NCBI GenBank assembly: GCA_003220225.1 | Contig: QHRU01000053.1 | Location: 1-57,008 of the forward strand | Source: Candidatus Rokuibacteriota bacterium | Lineage (GTDB): Bacteria; Methylomirabilota; Methylomirabilia; Rokubacteriales; CSP1-6 | DNA length: 57,008 nt | Direction of reading: 5' to 3' | Made by a program: the position numbers and the translations under genes | The notes under the pieces: generated by a model | Databases searched by the model: none | Seen by the model: only the letters and a program-made list of their open reading frames with translations | What the model was told of the DNA's origin: nothing | Part shown: piece by piece, positions 40,499 to 48,705 of the stretch | Numbering within the stretch: position 1 is the stretch's first letter | Layout of the letters: each line of letters starts with the position of its first letter

Positions 40499-41443
40499 CT
40501 ACTGAGCGCGGTAGGACGTCACGGTGCTGAAGGCGTGACGCCGCACCATCTTCGTCAGCTGTGGCCGCTCCGCTTCCAGCTTCACCTGGGCCATGTACTC
40601 CGTGACGGTCATCTCCATCTGCTCGGCGAAGACGCTCGCCAGCCGACGCGTCGACAGCCCGACGGTGGCGGCGATGGCCTCCACCGTGGTGCGCCTGAAA
40701 TGCGCGGACACGTGCGCGATCACGCGGGGCACCGGCCCGGCGAAGTGGCGGACGTCGGCGTGGCCGACGCCGAGGGCCTGGATGATCGCGGGCAACAGCG
40801 TCTCGAAGTCCGGGCGCCGCGGGTCGGCCACGACGATCGGCGCCGCCGGCCACTGGCCGCGCACCGCCGTCGCCACGGCGTCCTCGCTCACCACGACGAC
40901 GCTGGGTCGCGTACGGGCCAGCACGGCCAGCGCGGCGCCGGCGTCCTCTACGGCGTCCACCCGGCCCCGCGTGCGCAGCGCCACGGCCAGGCTCGCACGC
41001 AGCCCGAGGTCGGCGCTGACGATCAGCGCGTGCGGCAGCGCGCACGAGGGGCGCGAGGGCGGCTCCACGGCGGGCGCCCCGTGCTCCGTCAGCCGCCGGA
41101 TGGTGCGTTCCAGGTGGCTCAGGTGGAACGGCTTGGTGAGGTAGTCGCAGGCGCCCAGCCGCAGCGCCTCCAGCGCCGTCTCCGAGTCGTTCACGGCGCT
41201 CACCACGATGACGTTGGTCTCGATGCCAAGGTGCCGCAGCGCGTCGAGCACGCCGAGGCCGCTCAGCCCGGGCATGAGCATATCGAGCAGCACGACGTCC
41301 ACCGTGCGCGTCTGTAGGATGTCGAGGGCGGCGCGTCCGTCGGGGGCGGTCAGGACCTCGTAGCGGGCTTCGAGAAGCGCCTGGTAGGCGTCCAGCAACC
41401 TTGGATCGTCGTCCACGGCCAAGACGACTGAGCGGATAGCCAT
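40499..41443 (-). CDS. Response regulator with receiver domain and AraC-type helix-turn-helix
   Basis: 314-residue regulator. Receiver domain residues 1-115: acidic pair D11/D12, phospho-acceptor D54 in VLLDMLMPG, K104 in LTKPF. A middle segment (about 130-215) resembles a degenerate second receiver. The C-terminus has one AraC-type helix-turn-helix (VEAIAATVGLSTRRLASVFA); the usual second helix-turn-helix is reduced to a short basic tail. AGGAGG precedes the ATG. No histidine kinase nearby. Divergent from uxaA. Confidence 0.88.
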   Translation of the reverse strand: MAIRSVVLAVDDDPRLLDAYQALLEARYEVLTAPDGRAALDILQTRTVDVVLLDMLMPGLSGLGVLDALRHLGIETNVIVVSAVNDSETALEALRLGACDYLTKPFHLSHLERTIRRLTEHGAPAVEPPSRPSCALPHALIVSADLGLRASLAVALRTRGRVDAVEDAGAALAVLARTRPSVVVVSEDAVATAVRGQWPAAPIVVADPRRPDFETLLPAIIQALGVGHADVRHFAGPVPRVIAHVSAHFRRTTVEAIAATVGLSTRRLASVFAEQMEMTVTEYMAQVKLEAERPQLTKMVRRHAFSTVTSYRAQ

Positions 41444-41503
41444 CGGCCTCCTGACTATAGCAAGTCTTCGGGGCCCAGCGCACGGGGGTATATTTGATAC
41501 CCC

Positions 41504-43054
41504 ATGGCTACCATCCCCAAGCTCACCGACCGCGCGATCGTGCTCAAGCCCGAAGACGACGTCGCCGTGGCCAAGGCGTCGCTCGAAAAGGGCGCCGTCT
41601 TCGAGGACGGCGCCACGCGCATCGAGGCCCGCCAGGACATCAAGCCCGGCCACAAGATCGCCCGGCGCGCCGTCGGACGCGGCCGGCCGGTGCGGCGCTA
41701 TGGCCAGGTGATCGGCTTCGCCACGCAAGACATCGCCGTCGGCGAGCACGTGCACACCCACAACCTCGACATCGGCGAGCTCTCGGCCGACCGCTACGAG
41801 GTGGGCGTGGACGTGCGGCCGGTGGACTTCTACCCGGCCGACCGGATGCGCTATTTCGACGGCTACGAGCGCGAGGATGGCCGCGTCGGCACGCGCAACT
41901 ACGTCGCCATCATCTCCGGCGTCAACTGCTCGGCCAGCGTCAGCCAGTTCGTGAAGGACAAGTTCCGTGACGTCCAGCGCGATTTTCCCAACATCGACGG
42001 CGTGCTGGCCGTCACCCACAAGTCGGGCTGCGGCACCAAGCTGTTCGGCGAGGACCACCTGGCCCTGCAGCGGGTTCTGGCCGGCTATGCCAAGCACCCC
42101 AACGTCGCCGCCTACATCCTGATCGGCCTCGGCTGCGAGGTGAACCAGGCCGCGGTGATGGTCGAGCGCCAGAAGATGGGCGTGCCCGGCCATCCCGAGC
42201 GCAAGCCGTTCCTCGTCAATATCCAGGAGGCGGGCGGGATCCGAAAGACCGTCGCGCGCGCGGTGGCCGAGGTGGCCAAGCTGCTGCCCATCGCCAACGA
42301 CGTCAAGCGCACGAAGCAGCCGGTCTCCGAGATCTGCCTGGCGACCAACTGCGGCGGCTCGGACGCCAACTCCGGCATGACGGCCAACCCGGCCCTCGGC
42401 TGGGCGGTGGACGAGCTCGTGAGGTACGGCGGCACCGGCGTGCTGGCGGAGACGCCGGAGATCTACGGCGCCGAGCACCTGCTCATCCGCCGCGCGATCA
42501 ACGACGGCGTCGCCAAGAAGCTCATCGATCGCTACAAATGGTGGGAATGGTATTGCCGTGGGATCGAAGCAATGGATAACAATCCCGCTCCTGGAAACAA
42601 GGCCGGAGGGATCACCACCGTCTTCGAAAAGTCGTTGGGCGGCGTCACCAAGGGCGGCACCACGCCCATGATGGACGTCTTCATGTACGGCGAGCCCATC
42701 ACCACGCGCGGCTTCGTCTTCATGGACACGCCCGGTCACGACCCGGTGTCGATCACCGGCCTGGTCGCCGGCGGCTGCAACCTCATCTGCTTCACCACGG
42801 GCCGCGGCTCGGTCTTCGGCTGCAAGCCCGTGCCCTCGATCAAGCTGGCGACCAACTCGCTCATGTATCGCCACATGGAAGAGGACATGGACATCAACTG
42901 CGGGGTGATCCTCGAGGGCACGCCGCTGCCCGCGGTCGGCAGGCAGATCTTCGAGGAGATCGTCGCCGTCGCCTCAGGCAAGAAGTCCAAGAGCGAGCTC
43001 AGCGGCGTCGGCGAGGAAGAGTTCGCGCCCTGGATCATCGGTCCGGTGATGTAG
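41504..43054 (+). CDS. UxaA-family dehydratase (altronate/galactarate dehydratase type)
   Basis: 516-residue iron-dependent sugar-acid dehydratase. An N-terminal SAF domain (about residues 5-110) is followed by the UxaA body: DGYEREDGRVGTRNYVAI, THKSGCGTKLFGEDH, and late Cys segments GGCNLICFTTGRGSVFGC and DINCGVILEG that fit the metal site. TATATT lies 9 nt before the ATG. A stretch around 42528-42600 (RYKWWEWYCRGIEAMDNN) uses AT-rich codons unlike the rest of the gene. Substrate may be altronate, galactarate or another sugar acid. Confidence 0.93.
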   Translation: MATIPKLTDRAIVLKPEDDVAVAKASLEKGAVFEDGATRIEARQDIKPGHKIARRAVGRGRPVRRYGQVIGFATQDIAVGEHVHTHNLDIGELSADRYEVGVDVRPVDFYPADRMRYFDGYEREDGRVGTRNYVAIISGVNCSASVSQFVKDKFRDVQRDFPNIDGVLAVTHKSGCGTKLFGEDHLALQRVLAGYAKHPNVAAYILIGLGCEVNQAAVMVERQKMGVPGHPERKPFLVNIQEAGGIRKTVARAVAEVAKLLPIANDVKRTKQPVSEICLATNCGGSDANSGMTANPALGWAVDELVRYGGTGVLAETPEIYGAEHLLIRRAINDGVAKKLIDRYKWWEWYCRGIEAMDNNPAPGNKAGGITTVFEKSLGGVTKGGTTPMMDVFMYGEPITTRGFVFMDTPGHDPVSITGLVAGGCNLICFTTGRGSVFGCKPVPSIKLATNSLMYRHMEEDMDINCGVILEGTPLPAVGRQIFEEIVAVASGKKSKSELSGVGEEEFAPWIIGPVM

Positions 43055-43175
43055 GGTGAGGCGGCCACGCGGCGACGCTCTTCCGTGACGGCCGGTCGCC
43101 GTTCATCTTGATCGGCGCGCGACGAATCGCCGATAATCGGTGAAACGCCGCTGGCCCGCGCCAGAGGGAGAGCGC

Positions 43176-43967
43176 ATGAGCCACGCCCTGCCGCGCGTCC
43201 TGCTGCTCTTCGCCGCCGCATGCGCCCTCGTCGCCGCCAACCCCGCGCCGGGCCGGCTCGGCACGGTGACGACGCTCGTCGGCGACGCGACGCTCACGCG
43301 GGGCGCGGCCGCGCCGCGGCCGGTCGCGTTCAAGGACGAGGTCAAGCCCGGTGACACCATCCGCACCACGCCCGGCGCGCTCGTGCGCGTGCTCGTCCGC
43401 GGCGCGACGCTCGTCGCGATCGGCGAGTCCTCGACGGTCGCGCTCGCCGCGGACGCCGGGCGCTCCAACGTGCGGCTCGAGTCCGGCACCGTGTCAGTCG
43501 TCGCCAGCGGCGCCAAGCCGGCGCCGCTCGACATCCGCACGCCGCACGCGACGGCGAGCCTGCGCGGCACGTCGGTCATCGCGCAGACGGGCCGCGGCGG
43601 CGCCGCGACGACCTTCTACGTGCTGACGGGCGCTGTGGAGGTGAAGGCGGGCGCCGGCGCCGGCCTCACGGTGAGGGCGCTCGAGTCGACCACCGTGCGC
43701 GGCGGGAGCGTCGGCCCGATCGTCGCGCTCAGCAAGGAGAGCGCCGCCTCGCTGATGAAGGACTTTCGCCTGGTGCCGGCGCATCCGGATGCGGCGCCGG
43801 AGACGGTGAAGGCGATCGGCGAGCGCGGCGCGTCGGAGGCGGAGAAGGAAGCCAGGGCGCTGCGCGAGCAGGGCGTGAAGGGCCTGCCCAGGACCGACGA
43901 TCCGAGCCGGCGCCCGGCGGTGCCGATCCAGCCGAACATCTCGCCGACGACGGGGCCGAAGGGGTGA
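43176..43967 (+). CDS. Exported FecR-domain protein
   Basis: 263-residue protein. Signal peptide to about residue 25, then a FecR domain: GTVTTLVGDATLTRG, VKPGDTIRTTPGALVRVLV and IRTPHATASLRGT. The C-terminal third is charged and helical, ending in a Pro-rich tail. GGGAG lies upstream of the ATG. No sigma factor or TonB receptor adjoins, so it is likely a periplasmic structural or sensory protein rather than classical FecR. Confidence 0.88.
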   Translation: MSHALPRVLLLFAAACALVAANPAPGRLGTVTTLVGDATLTRGAAAPRPVAFKDEVKPGDTIRTTPGALVRVLVRGATLVAIGESSTVALAADAGRSNVRLESGTVSVVASGAKPAPLDIRTPHATASLRGTSVIAQTGRGGAATTFYVLTGAVEVKAGAGAGLTVRALESTTVRGGSVGPIVALSKESAASLMKDFRLVPAHPDAAPETVKAIGERGASEAEKEARALREQGVKGLPRTDDPSRRPAVPIQPNISPTTGPKG

Positions 43968-43980
43968 TGCTGGGCGCGCG

Positions 43981-44274
43981 CTACGACTGGACGACGGTGA
44001 CGACGAGGCCGATCGCGGCCAGGATGTTGCCGACCCGCACGCACTCCTTTTCCGGACCGATTTTCACGACCGCCTTGCCGGTGTTGTGGACCTGCCAGGC
44101 GATCTCCCAGCCCTTGGACTCGCTGCAGGCGATGGCTTTCTGCAGCTGCTTCACGACCTGCTCGAAGGTGTGACAGTCGCAGTTGTGCAGGACGGTCATC
44201 CACGGCGGGGCGACTTCCGTCTCCGTCCCGGTGACTTCCTCGACCTCGGGGGTCGGTAGGGTCCGCTCGGGCAT
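43981..44274 (-). CDS. ClpS-like protein
   Basis: 97-residue protein whose core matches the ClpS adaptor fold: PPWMTVLHNCDCHTFEQVV, then VHNTGKAVVKIGPEKECVRV. ClpS carries N-degron substrates to ClpAP; here the NDD motif is NCD and two extra cysteines occur (HNCDCH). The C-terminus AAIGLVVTVVQ differs from standard ClpS. The ATG lies 6 nt after TAAACT with no ribosome site. ClpA is not in the window, so an adaptor role is inferred from fold only. Confidence 0.75.
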   Translation of the reverse strand: MPERTLPTPEVEEVTGTETEVAPPWMTVLHNCDCHTFEQVVKQLQKAIACSESKGWEIAWQVHNTGKAVVKIGPEKECVRVGNILAAIGLVVTVVQS

Positions 44275-44283
44275 AGCTGAAGT

Positions 44284-44658
44284 TTAAGTCGACAGGCAAG
44301 CCTGCAACAGCAGCCCGGGAACGGGCACGAGCCGCCGGGCGACCGGATCGGCGGCGAGGCGCAGCCCCTGCAATGCGTACGCACCCAGGAGCGCCGGGCT
44401 GGCCGGATCGCCGAACACGACCAGCGTCATCTCGGCTTGTTCTCCGATCCGGATCCAGGTCCGGCCGATGTCCCGTTTGACGCGCCTGCCGTCTGCCAGC
44501 AGAAAGCTGTCACGCGCATGAGGGGTCACACCGAGTGCGTCGAGCCGCGGGTGTGGGAGACTCGTGTACGTGGCGCCGGTATCGACGAGCGCGTCGATGC
44601 GCTCGAAGCGCCCGCCGGTCGGGTCCCCGACCTCGATCTCCACGCGGAACGTTCCCAT
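44284..44658 (-). CDS. Retropepsin-like aspartic protease (clan AA)
   Basis: 124-residue single-domain aspartyl protease-like protein that should act as a homodimer. Catalytic motif ALVDTGATYTSLP (D26). The second conserved strand motif is present as ALLGAYALQGLRLAADP. There is no signal peptide. ATG 44658 gives the family length; the longer open frame upstream is shadow. Bacterial members have unknown substrates. It ends 9 nt before the ClpS-like start codon. Confidence 0.85.
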   Translation of the reverse strand: MGTFRVEIEVGDPTGGRFERIDALVDTGATYTSLPHPRLDALGVTPHARDSFLLADGRRVKRDIGRTWIRIGEQAEMTLVVFGDPASPALLGAYALQGLRLAADPVARRLVPVPGLLLQACLST

Positions 44659-44823
44659 GTGTCTTCTCGGCTCATCAGAGCCTAATGGCTCGGGGCGGTC
44701 AAGTGTCGCGCTTCGAGGACACCTCGCTCTTCGAGCGGCTTGCGAGACGTCAGTCGAGGACGCGATCGGCGCGGAGCAACAGTGACGGGGGGATCGTGAG
44801 CCCGAGCGCGTGAGGAACGTCTG

Positions 44824-44851
44824 GCCCGCCGACACCGACCAGCCGGCGGGC
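44824..44851 (-). terminator. Hairpin after the CoA-transferase gene
   Basis: 8-bp perfect arms (44824-44831 and 44844-44851), 12-nt loop, beginning 8 nt past the CoA-transferase stop on the minus strand. The rest of 44659-44823 shows no gene. Confidence 0.5.
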
Positions 44852-44859
44852 ACGCGTCG

Positions 44860-46068
44860 TCAGTCATTCGGCTCGCCGAGCGCGCCCGATGCGCGCAGGG
44901 CGGCGATGCGGGCCGGATCATACTGCAGCAGCGTGCGGAGGATCTCGTCGGTGTGCTGGCCGAGGGCGGGGGCGGGGCTGAGGTTCGGCGCAGCGCCCTC
45001 GGTCTTCACGGGCGAGCCGACCTCGCGCAGGACGCCGAAGCGCGGGTGCTTGACCTCGACGATCATGTCACGCGCGGCGACCTGCTCGTCGGCGAGCGCC
45101 TCGGCGATCGTGTTCACCGGGGCGCACGGCACCTTGCCGCGCAGGCGCGACAGCCATTCGGACGTCGTGCGCTCGGCGAAACGCGCCTTGAGGATCGGCA
45201 CCAGCACGGACTTGTGGGCGAGCCGATCGGCGAACGTGGCGAAGCGCGGGTCGCGCGCGACCTCCGGCAGGTCCATCGCCTGCACGAGGCTCGTCCAGAA
45301 CTTCTCCTTGTTGCAGAAGATGACGATGAAGCCGTCGCGCGTGGGGAAATTCTGCGCGGGCACGATGGACTGGTGGCCGGAGTCCTCGACTCGCGCGGGC
45401 TGCCAGTCGCGGTTGAGCGCCCAGATCGCGTAGTAGGACAGCATGCTCACCGCGGTGTCGAGCAGCGACAGCTCGATGTCGCGTCCGACGCCCGTGCGCT
45501 GCGCGTCCCAGAGCCCGGCCAGCAGCGCGGCCATCGACGCGTAGCCGCCCGCGAAGTCCACCACCGACACGCCGCACTTGCCGGGCGGGCCGTCGGGCTC
45601 GCCGGACACCGACATCCAGCCCGCGTAGCCCTGGATCAGGTAGTCGAACGCCGGCTCGGCCGCGCGCGGGCCCGTGCGCCCGAAGCCGGAGAGCGAGCAG
45701 CACACGAGGGCGGGGTTCACGTCCCTCAGCGCCGCGTAGGTGACGCCGAGCCGCTCGGGCAGGTCGCCGCGCAGGTTGTTGTAGACGGCGTGGGAGACGC
45801 GGGCGAGGTCGCGCAGCACCGCGCGGCCCTCGGGGTGCTCGAGGTCGAGCGTGATCGACTTCTTGCCGCGGTTGAACGCCTGGAAGTACAGCGAGTCGTC
45901 CTCGCCCGCGTAGGGGCCGACCTCGCGCGCGACGTCGCCGCCGACGCGGGGGTCCTCGATCTTGATGACCTCGGCGCCGAGGTCGGCGAGGAGCTGGGTG
46001 CCGAAGGGGCCGGCGCCGAACTGCGACACGGCGAGGACGCGAAGACCGTCGAGCGGCGCGCGGGTCAT
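44860..46068 (-). CDS. CaiB/BaiF-family (family III) CoA transferase
   Basis: 402-residue family III CoA transferase. N-terminal motif DLGAEVIKIEDP, then FNRGKKSITLDLEHPEGR, SGFGRTGP and RDIELSLLDTAVSML, where D204 is the probable nucleophilic Asp. Starts by ATGA overlap on the MaoC gene. It would activate an organic acid as CoA thioester for the dehydrogenase and hydratase encoded upstream. Confidence 0.94.
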   Translation of the reverse strand: MTRAPLDGLRVLAVSQFGAGPFGTQLLADLGAEVIKIEDPRVGGDVAREVGPYAGEDDSLYFQAFNRGKKSITLDLEHPEGRAVLRDLARVSHAVYNNLRGDLPERLGVTYAALRDVNPALVCCSLSGFGRTGPRAAEPAFDYLIQGYAGWMSVSGEPDGPPGKCGVSVVDFAGGYASMAALLAGLWDAQRTGVGRDIELSLLDTAVSMLSYYAIWALNRDWQPARVEDSGHQSIVPAQNFPTRDGFIVIFCNKEKFWTSLVQAMDLPEVARDPRFATFADRLAHKSVLVPILKARFAERTTSEWLSRLRGKVPCAPVNTIAEALADEQVAARDMIVEVKHPRFGVLREVGSPVKTEGAAPNLSPAPALGQHTDEILRTLLQYDPARIAALRASGALGEPND

Positions 46069-46547
46069 GCGGGGTAGGCGCCCTCGCCCAGGGTCGCGTG
46101 ATTCTTCTTGGGCAGGAGCGCCGTGCGCTTGAACGTCATCACGCGCTCGCCGCGCTGGTTGCTCACGCGCGTCTGCACGGTGACGGTGCCGCGGTCGCCT
46201 TGCTTGGACTCGCGCGTCTCGAGGACCGTCGACTCGGAGTAGAGCGTGTCGCCGATGAACGTCGGCGCCTCGTGGGTGATCTTCTCGATCTCGAGGTTCG
46301 CGATGGCCTTGCCCGACACGTCGGCCACCGTCATGCCGATGCCGATCGAGAACACCAGCGGCCCCAGCACGAGGCGTTGGCCGTGCTGGGTGTGCGTCGC
46401 CGCGTAGTGCGCGTCGCTGTGCACCGGGTGCTGGTTCATCGTCAGCAGCGCGAACCAGGTGCAGTCCGCCTCGTTGATCGTGCGGCCCGGCCAGTGCCTG
46501 AGCACCTCGCCGACGGTGAACTCCTCGAAGTACCGGCCGTAGGCCAT
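46065..46547 (-). CDS. MaoC-like (R)-hydratase
   Basis: 160-residue hot-dog-fold dehydratase. Catalytic segment FALLTMNQHPVHSDAHYA carries the Asp/His pair typical of MaoC enzymes, and LVLGPLVFSIGIGM follows. Overlaps both neighbours by 4 bp (ATGA), so three genes are tightly coupled: dehydrogenase, hydratase, CoA transferase. It hydrates the enoyl-CoA made by the dehydrogenase; mesaconyl-CoA-type substrates are one possibility. Confidence 0.92.
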   Translation of the reverse strand: MAYGRYFEEFTVGEVLRHWPGRTINEADCTWFALLTMNQHPVHSDAHYAATHTQHGQRLVLGPLVFSIGIGMTVADVSGKAIANLEIEKITHEAPTFIGDTLYSESTVLETRESKQGDRGTVTVQTRVSNQRGERVMTFKRTALLPKKNHATLGEGAYPA

Positions 46548-48679
46548 CAGCGCGGCGCGTCCTCGGGCGCGGCCGCGAGCAGCGCGGCGGCGTCGCGGTA
46601 GTAGCGCTCGACGGGAAACTCCGTCGTGTAGCCGTAACCGCCGTGGATCCGCATGGACTCGAGCGTGACCGCCACCGCGGCGTCGACGGCGAACCGGCGC
46701 GCGCGCCGCGCGGCGCCGCCGTCGTCCGCGGCGGCCACCCGCGCCGCCGCGTCGCCCACGAGCAACCGCGCGGCCGTCAGCCGCGTCGCCATGTCGGCGA
46801 GCTTGAGCTGCACGGCCTGGTGCTGGCAGATCGCCTTGCCGAACGTGCTGCGCTGCTGCGAGTAGCGCAGCGCCGCCTCGAACGCCGCCTGGCCGAGGCC
46901 CACGGCGACGGCGCCGAGGCCGAGATCCACCACGGCGAGGAGCCGGGGCGCCGACGACGAGGGGCGGAGCACCGGAAGCCGGACGCCGCGCAGTGACACC
47001 ACCGCCGGCGGCGCGCCCCGCACGCCGAGATCGGGCGCGGCCGCGGCGACCGTCACGCCGGCCAGCGAGGCGGGGACGAGCCACCACGCGGCGCCGTCGG
47101 CGAGCGTGAGCGCGAGGAGACCGGCGCGTGCGGCGTGGGCGATGGGCGCCGTCTCGCCGTCGAGCACGCACGCGGCACCGTCCCGCCGCGCGAGGGCGGC
47201 GGGAATCGGCACGACGGCCGCGAGCGTTTCCGCGCGGCCGAGGGCGGGCAGGTGGCGGGCCGTGTCGCCGCCCGCGATGCCGAGCGCGAAGGCGACGCCC
47301 CCCTGCGCCACGGCCAGCAGCGCGGGCGCCGCCCACACGCGGGCGACCTCCTCGATCACCATCGTCCACGTCGCGGGGTCGAGGCCGAGGCCGCCGTGGG
47401 CCGGCGGCACCAGCGCCGCGAAGACGCCGAGGTCCGCCAGCTCGGCGACGATCTCGTCGGGCACGCGGCCCTCGCGGTCGTGCTCGGCGGCCACCGGCAC
47501 CAGGCTCTTCTCGACGACCTGGCGCACCGCCAGCAGCATGCGCCGCCGCTCCTCGGGCTCGCCGTCGCGCGAGACGAGCCCGCCGCCGCGCTCGCCGTGC
47601 CGCTCGACGAGCTGGCGCGCGATGATCGTGCGCTGGATCTCGTTGGTGCCCTCGCCGATGATCATCAGCGGCGTGTCGCGGTAGCAGCGCTCGATGGCCA
47701 GCGCGGTGGAGGTGCCGCAGAGGCGGACGGCGTCGAGCGCGACCTCGTGCGCGGTCTCGGAGGCGAAGAGCTTGGCCATGCCCGCCTCGAGGTCGCACCG
47801 CTCCGCGCGGTCCTTCATCCCGGCCGCCCAGTATGTCAGCAGCCGCGCGGCGTCGACGCGCGCGGCCATGTCGTCGAGACGTGGCGCGCCGGCGCCGCGC
47901 GCGGCCGCCTCCTCGAACGCCGCCTGGGCCACCCCGACCGCGCGCGCCGCGATGTTGATGCGTCCGGCCTCGAGCCCGCTCATGACCTGGCCGAAGCCGC
48001 GGCCCTCGACGCCGCCGACGAGATTGGCGGCGGGGCAGACGAAGTCCTCGAACAGCAGCTCGGCGGTGTCCACGCCCTTGTAGCCGAGCTTGCCGATCGA
48101 CTTCACCACCGTGAGACCGGCGCCGCCCTTCTCGACGATGAAGCACGACATCCCGCGGTGGCGCGGCTGCGCGCCCGGGTCGGTCACGGCGAGCAGCGCG
48201 AAGGTGTTGCCCTCGCGGCCGTTGGTCACGAACATCTTCGTGCCGCTGATGCGATACTCCTCGCCGACCCGGCGCGCCCGCGTGAGGATCGCCTGCACGT
48301 CGGAGCCCGCGTGCGGCTCGGTGAGGCAGAGGCCGCCGCGCGCCTCGCCGGCGGCGAAGCGGGGCAGCCAGCGCCCGCGCTGCTCCTCGGTGCCGTGGTG
48401 GAGCACGATCAGCGCGGCCATCGTGTGGCTGTTGATCACGCCGGCCAGCGACATCCAGCCGCGGCACAGCTCCTCGATGACGCGCGCATAGGTGGTGACG
48501 TCGAGGTCGAGGCCGCCGTACGCGCGCGGCACGAGCGCGCCGAAGAGGCCGAGCTCGCGCATGCGCGCGACGAGCGCGTGCGGGTAGGCGTCGGCGTGCT
48601 CGAGCGCCGGGGCGACCGGACGCACCTCCTGCTCGACGAAGCGGCGCACGGCGGCGACGACGCTCGGCTCCGGGTTCAT
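46547..48679 (-). CDS. Tandem acyl-CoA dehydrogenase fusion with complementary halves
   Basis: 710-residue protein made of two acyl-CoA dehydrogenase units (about 1-370 and 380-705). Unit 1 has LCLTEPHAGSD (117-127), FVTNG, and the catalytic-base motif GEGTNEIQ (E343), but has lost the RxxFGxPI segment (ARGAGAPRLDD at 260-270). Unit 2 has RSTFGKAICQHQA (610-622) and MRIHGGYGYT but no EGTxEIQ, and its middle FAD/substrate barrel is degenerate. Since the RxxFG loop contacts FAD of the partner subunit in normal enzymes, the two halves probably form one active site as an internal heterodimer. Starts 10 nt after TACTAT. Confidence 0.92.
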   Translation of the reverse strand: MNPEPSVVAAVRRFVEQEVRPVAPALEHADAYPHALVARMRELGLFGALVPRAYGGLDLDVTTYARVIEELCRGWMSLAGVINSHTMAALIVLHHGTEEQRGRWLPRFAAGEARGGLCLTEPHAGSDVQAILTRARRVGEEYRISGTKMFVTNGREGNTFALLAVTDPGAQPRHRGMSCFIVEKGGAGLTVVKSIGKLGYKGVDTAELLFEDFVCPAANLVGGVEGRGFGQVMSGLEAGRINIAARAVGVAQAAFEEAAARGAGAPRLDDMAARVDAARLLTYWAAGMKDRAERCDLEAGMAKLFASETAHEVALDAVRLCGTSTALAIERCYRDTPLMIIGEGTNEIQRTIIARQLVERHGERGGGLVSRDGEPEERRRMLLAVRQVVEKSLVPVAAEHDREGRVPDEIVAELADLGVFAALVPPAHGGLGLDPATWTMVIEEVARVWAAPALLAVAQGGVAFALGIAGGDTARHLPALGRAETLAAVVPIPAALARRDGAACVLDGETAPIAHAARAGLLALTLADGAAWWLVPASLAGVTVAAAAPDLGVRGAPPAVVSLRGVRLPVLRPSSSAPRLLAVVDLGLGAVAVGLGQAAFEAALRYSQQRSTFGKAICQHQAVQLKLADMATRLTAARLLVGDAAARVAAADDGGAARRARRFAVDAAVAVTLESMRIHGGYGYTTEFPVERYYRDAAALLAAAPEDAPR

Positions 48680-48689
48680 CGCGAATGGG

Positions 48690-48699
48690 ATAGTACAAT
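48690..48699. promoter_or_regulatory. Overlapping divergent -10 elements, ATAGTACAAT
   Basis: Only 26 bp separate the two divergent start codons (48679 and 48706). Rightward TACAAT (48694-48699) ends 6 nt before ATG 48706. Leftward TACTAT (48695-48690) ends 10 nt before ATG 48679. The 10-mer is identical to that at 29221-29230. Each -35 region lies inside the opposite gene. Confidence 0.65.
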
Positions 48700-48705
48700 G
48701 CTCCG

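Noticed and set aside
40499-40560. Possible frameshift removing the second AraC helix-turn-helix
   Set aside because: No alternative frame restores AraC sequence, so the short tail seems genuine.
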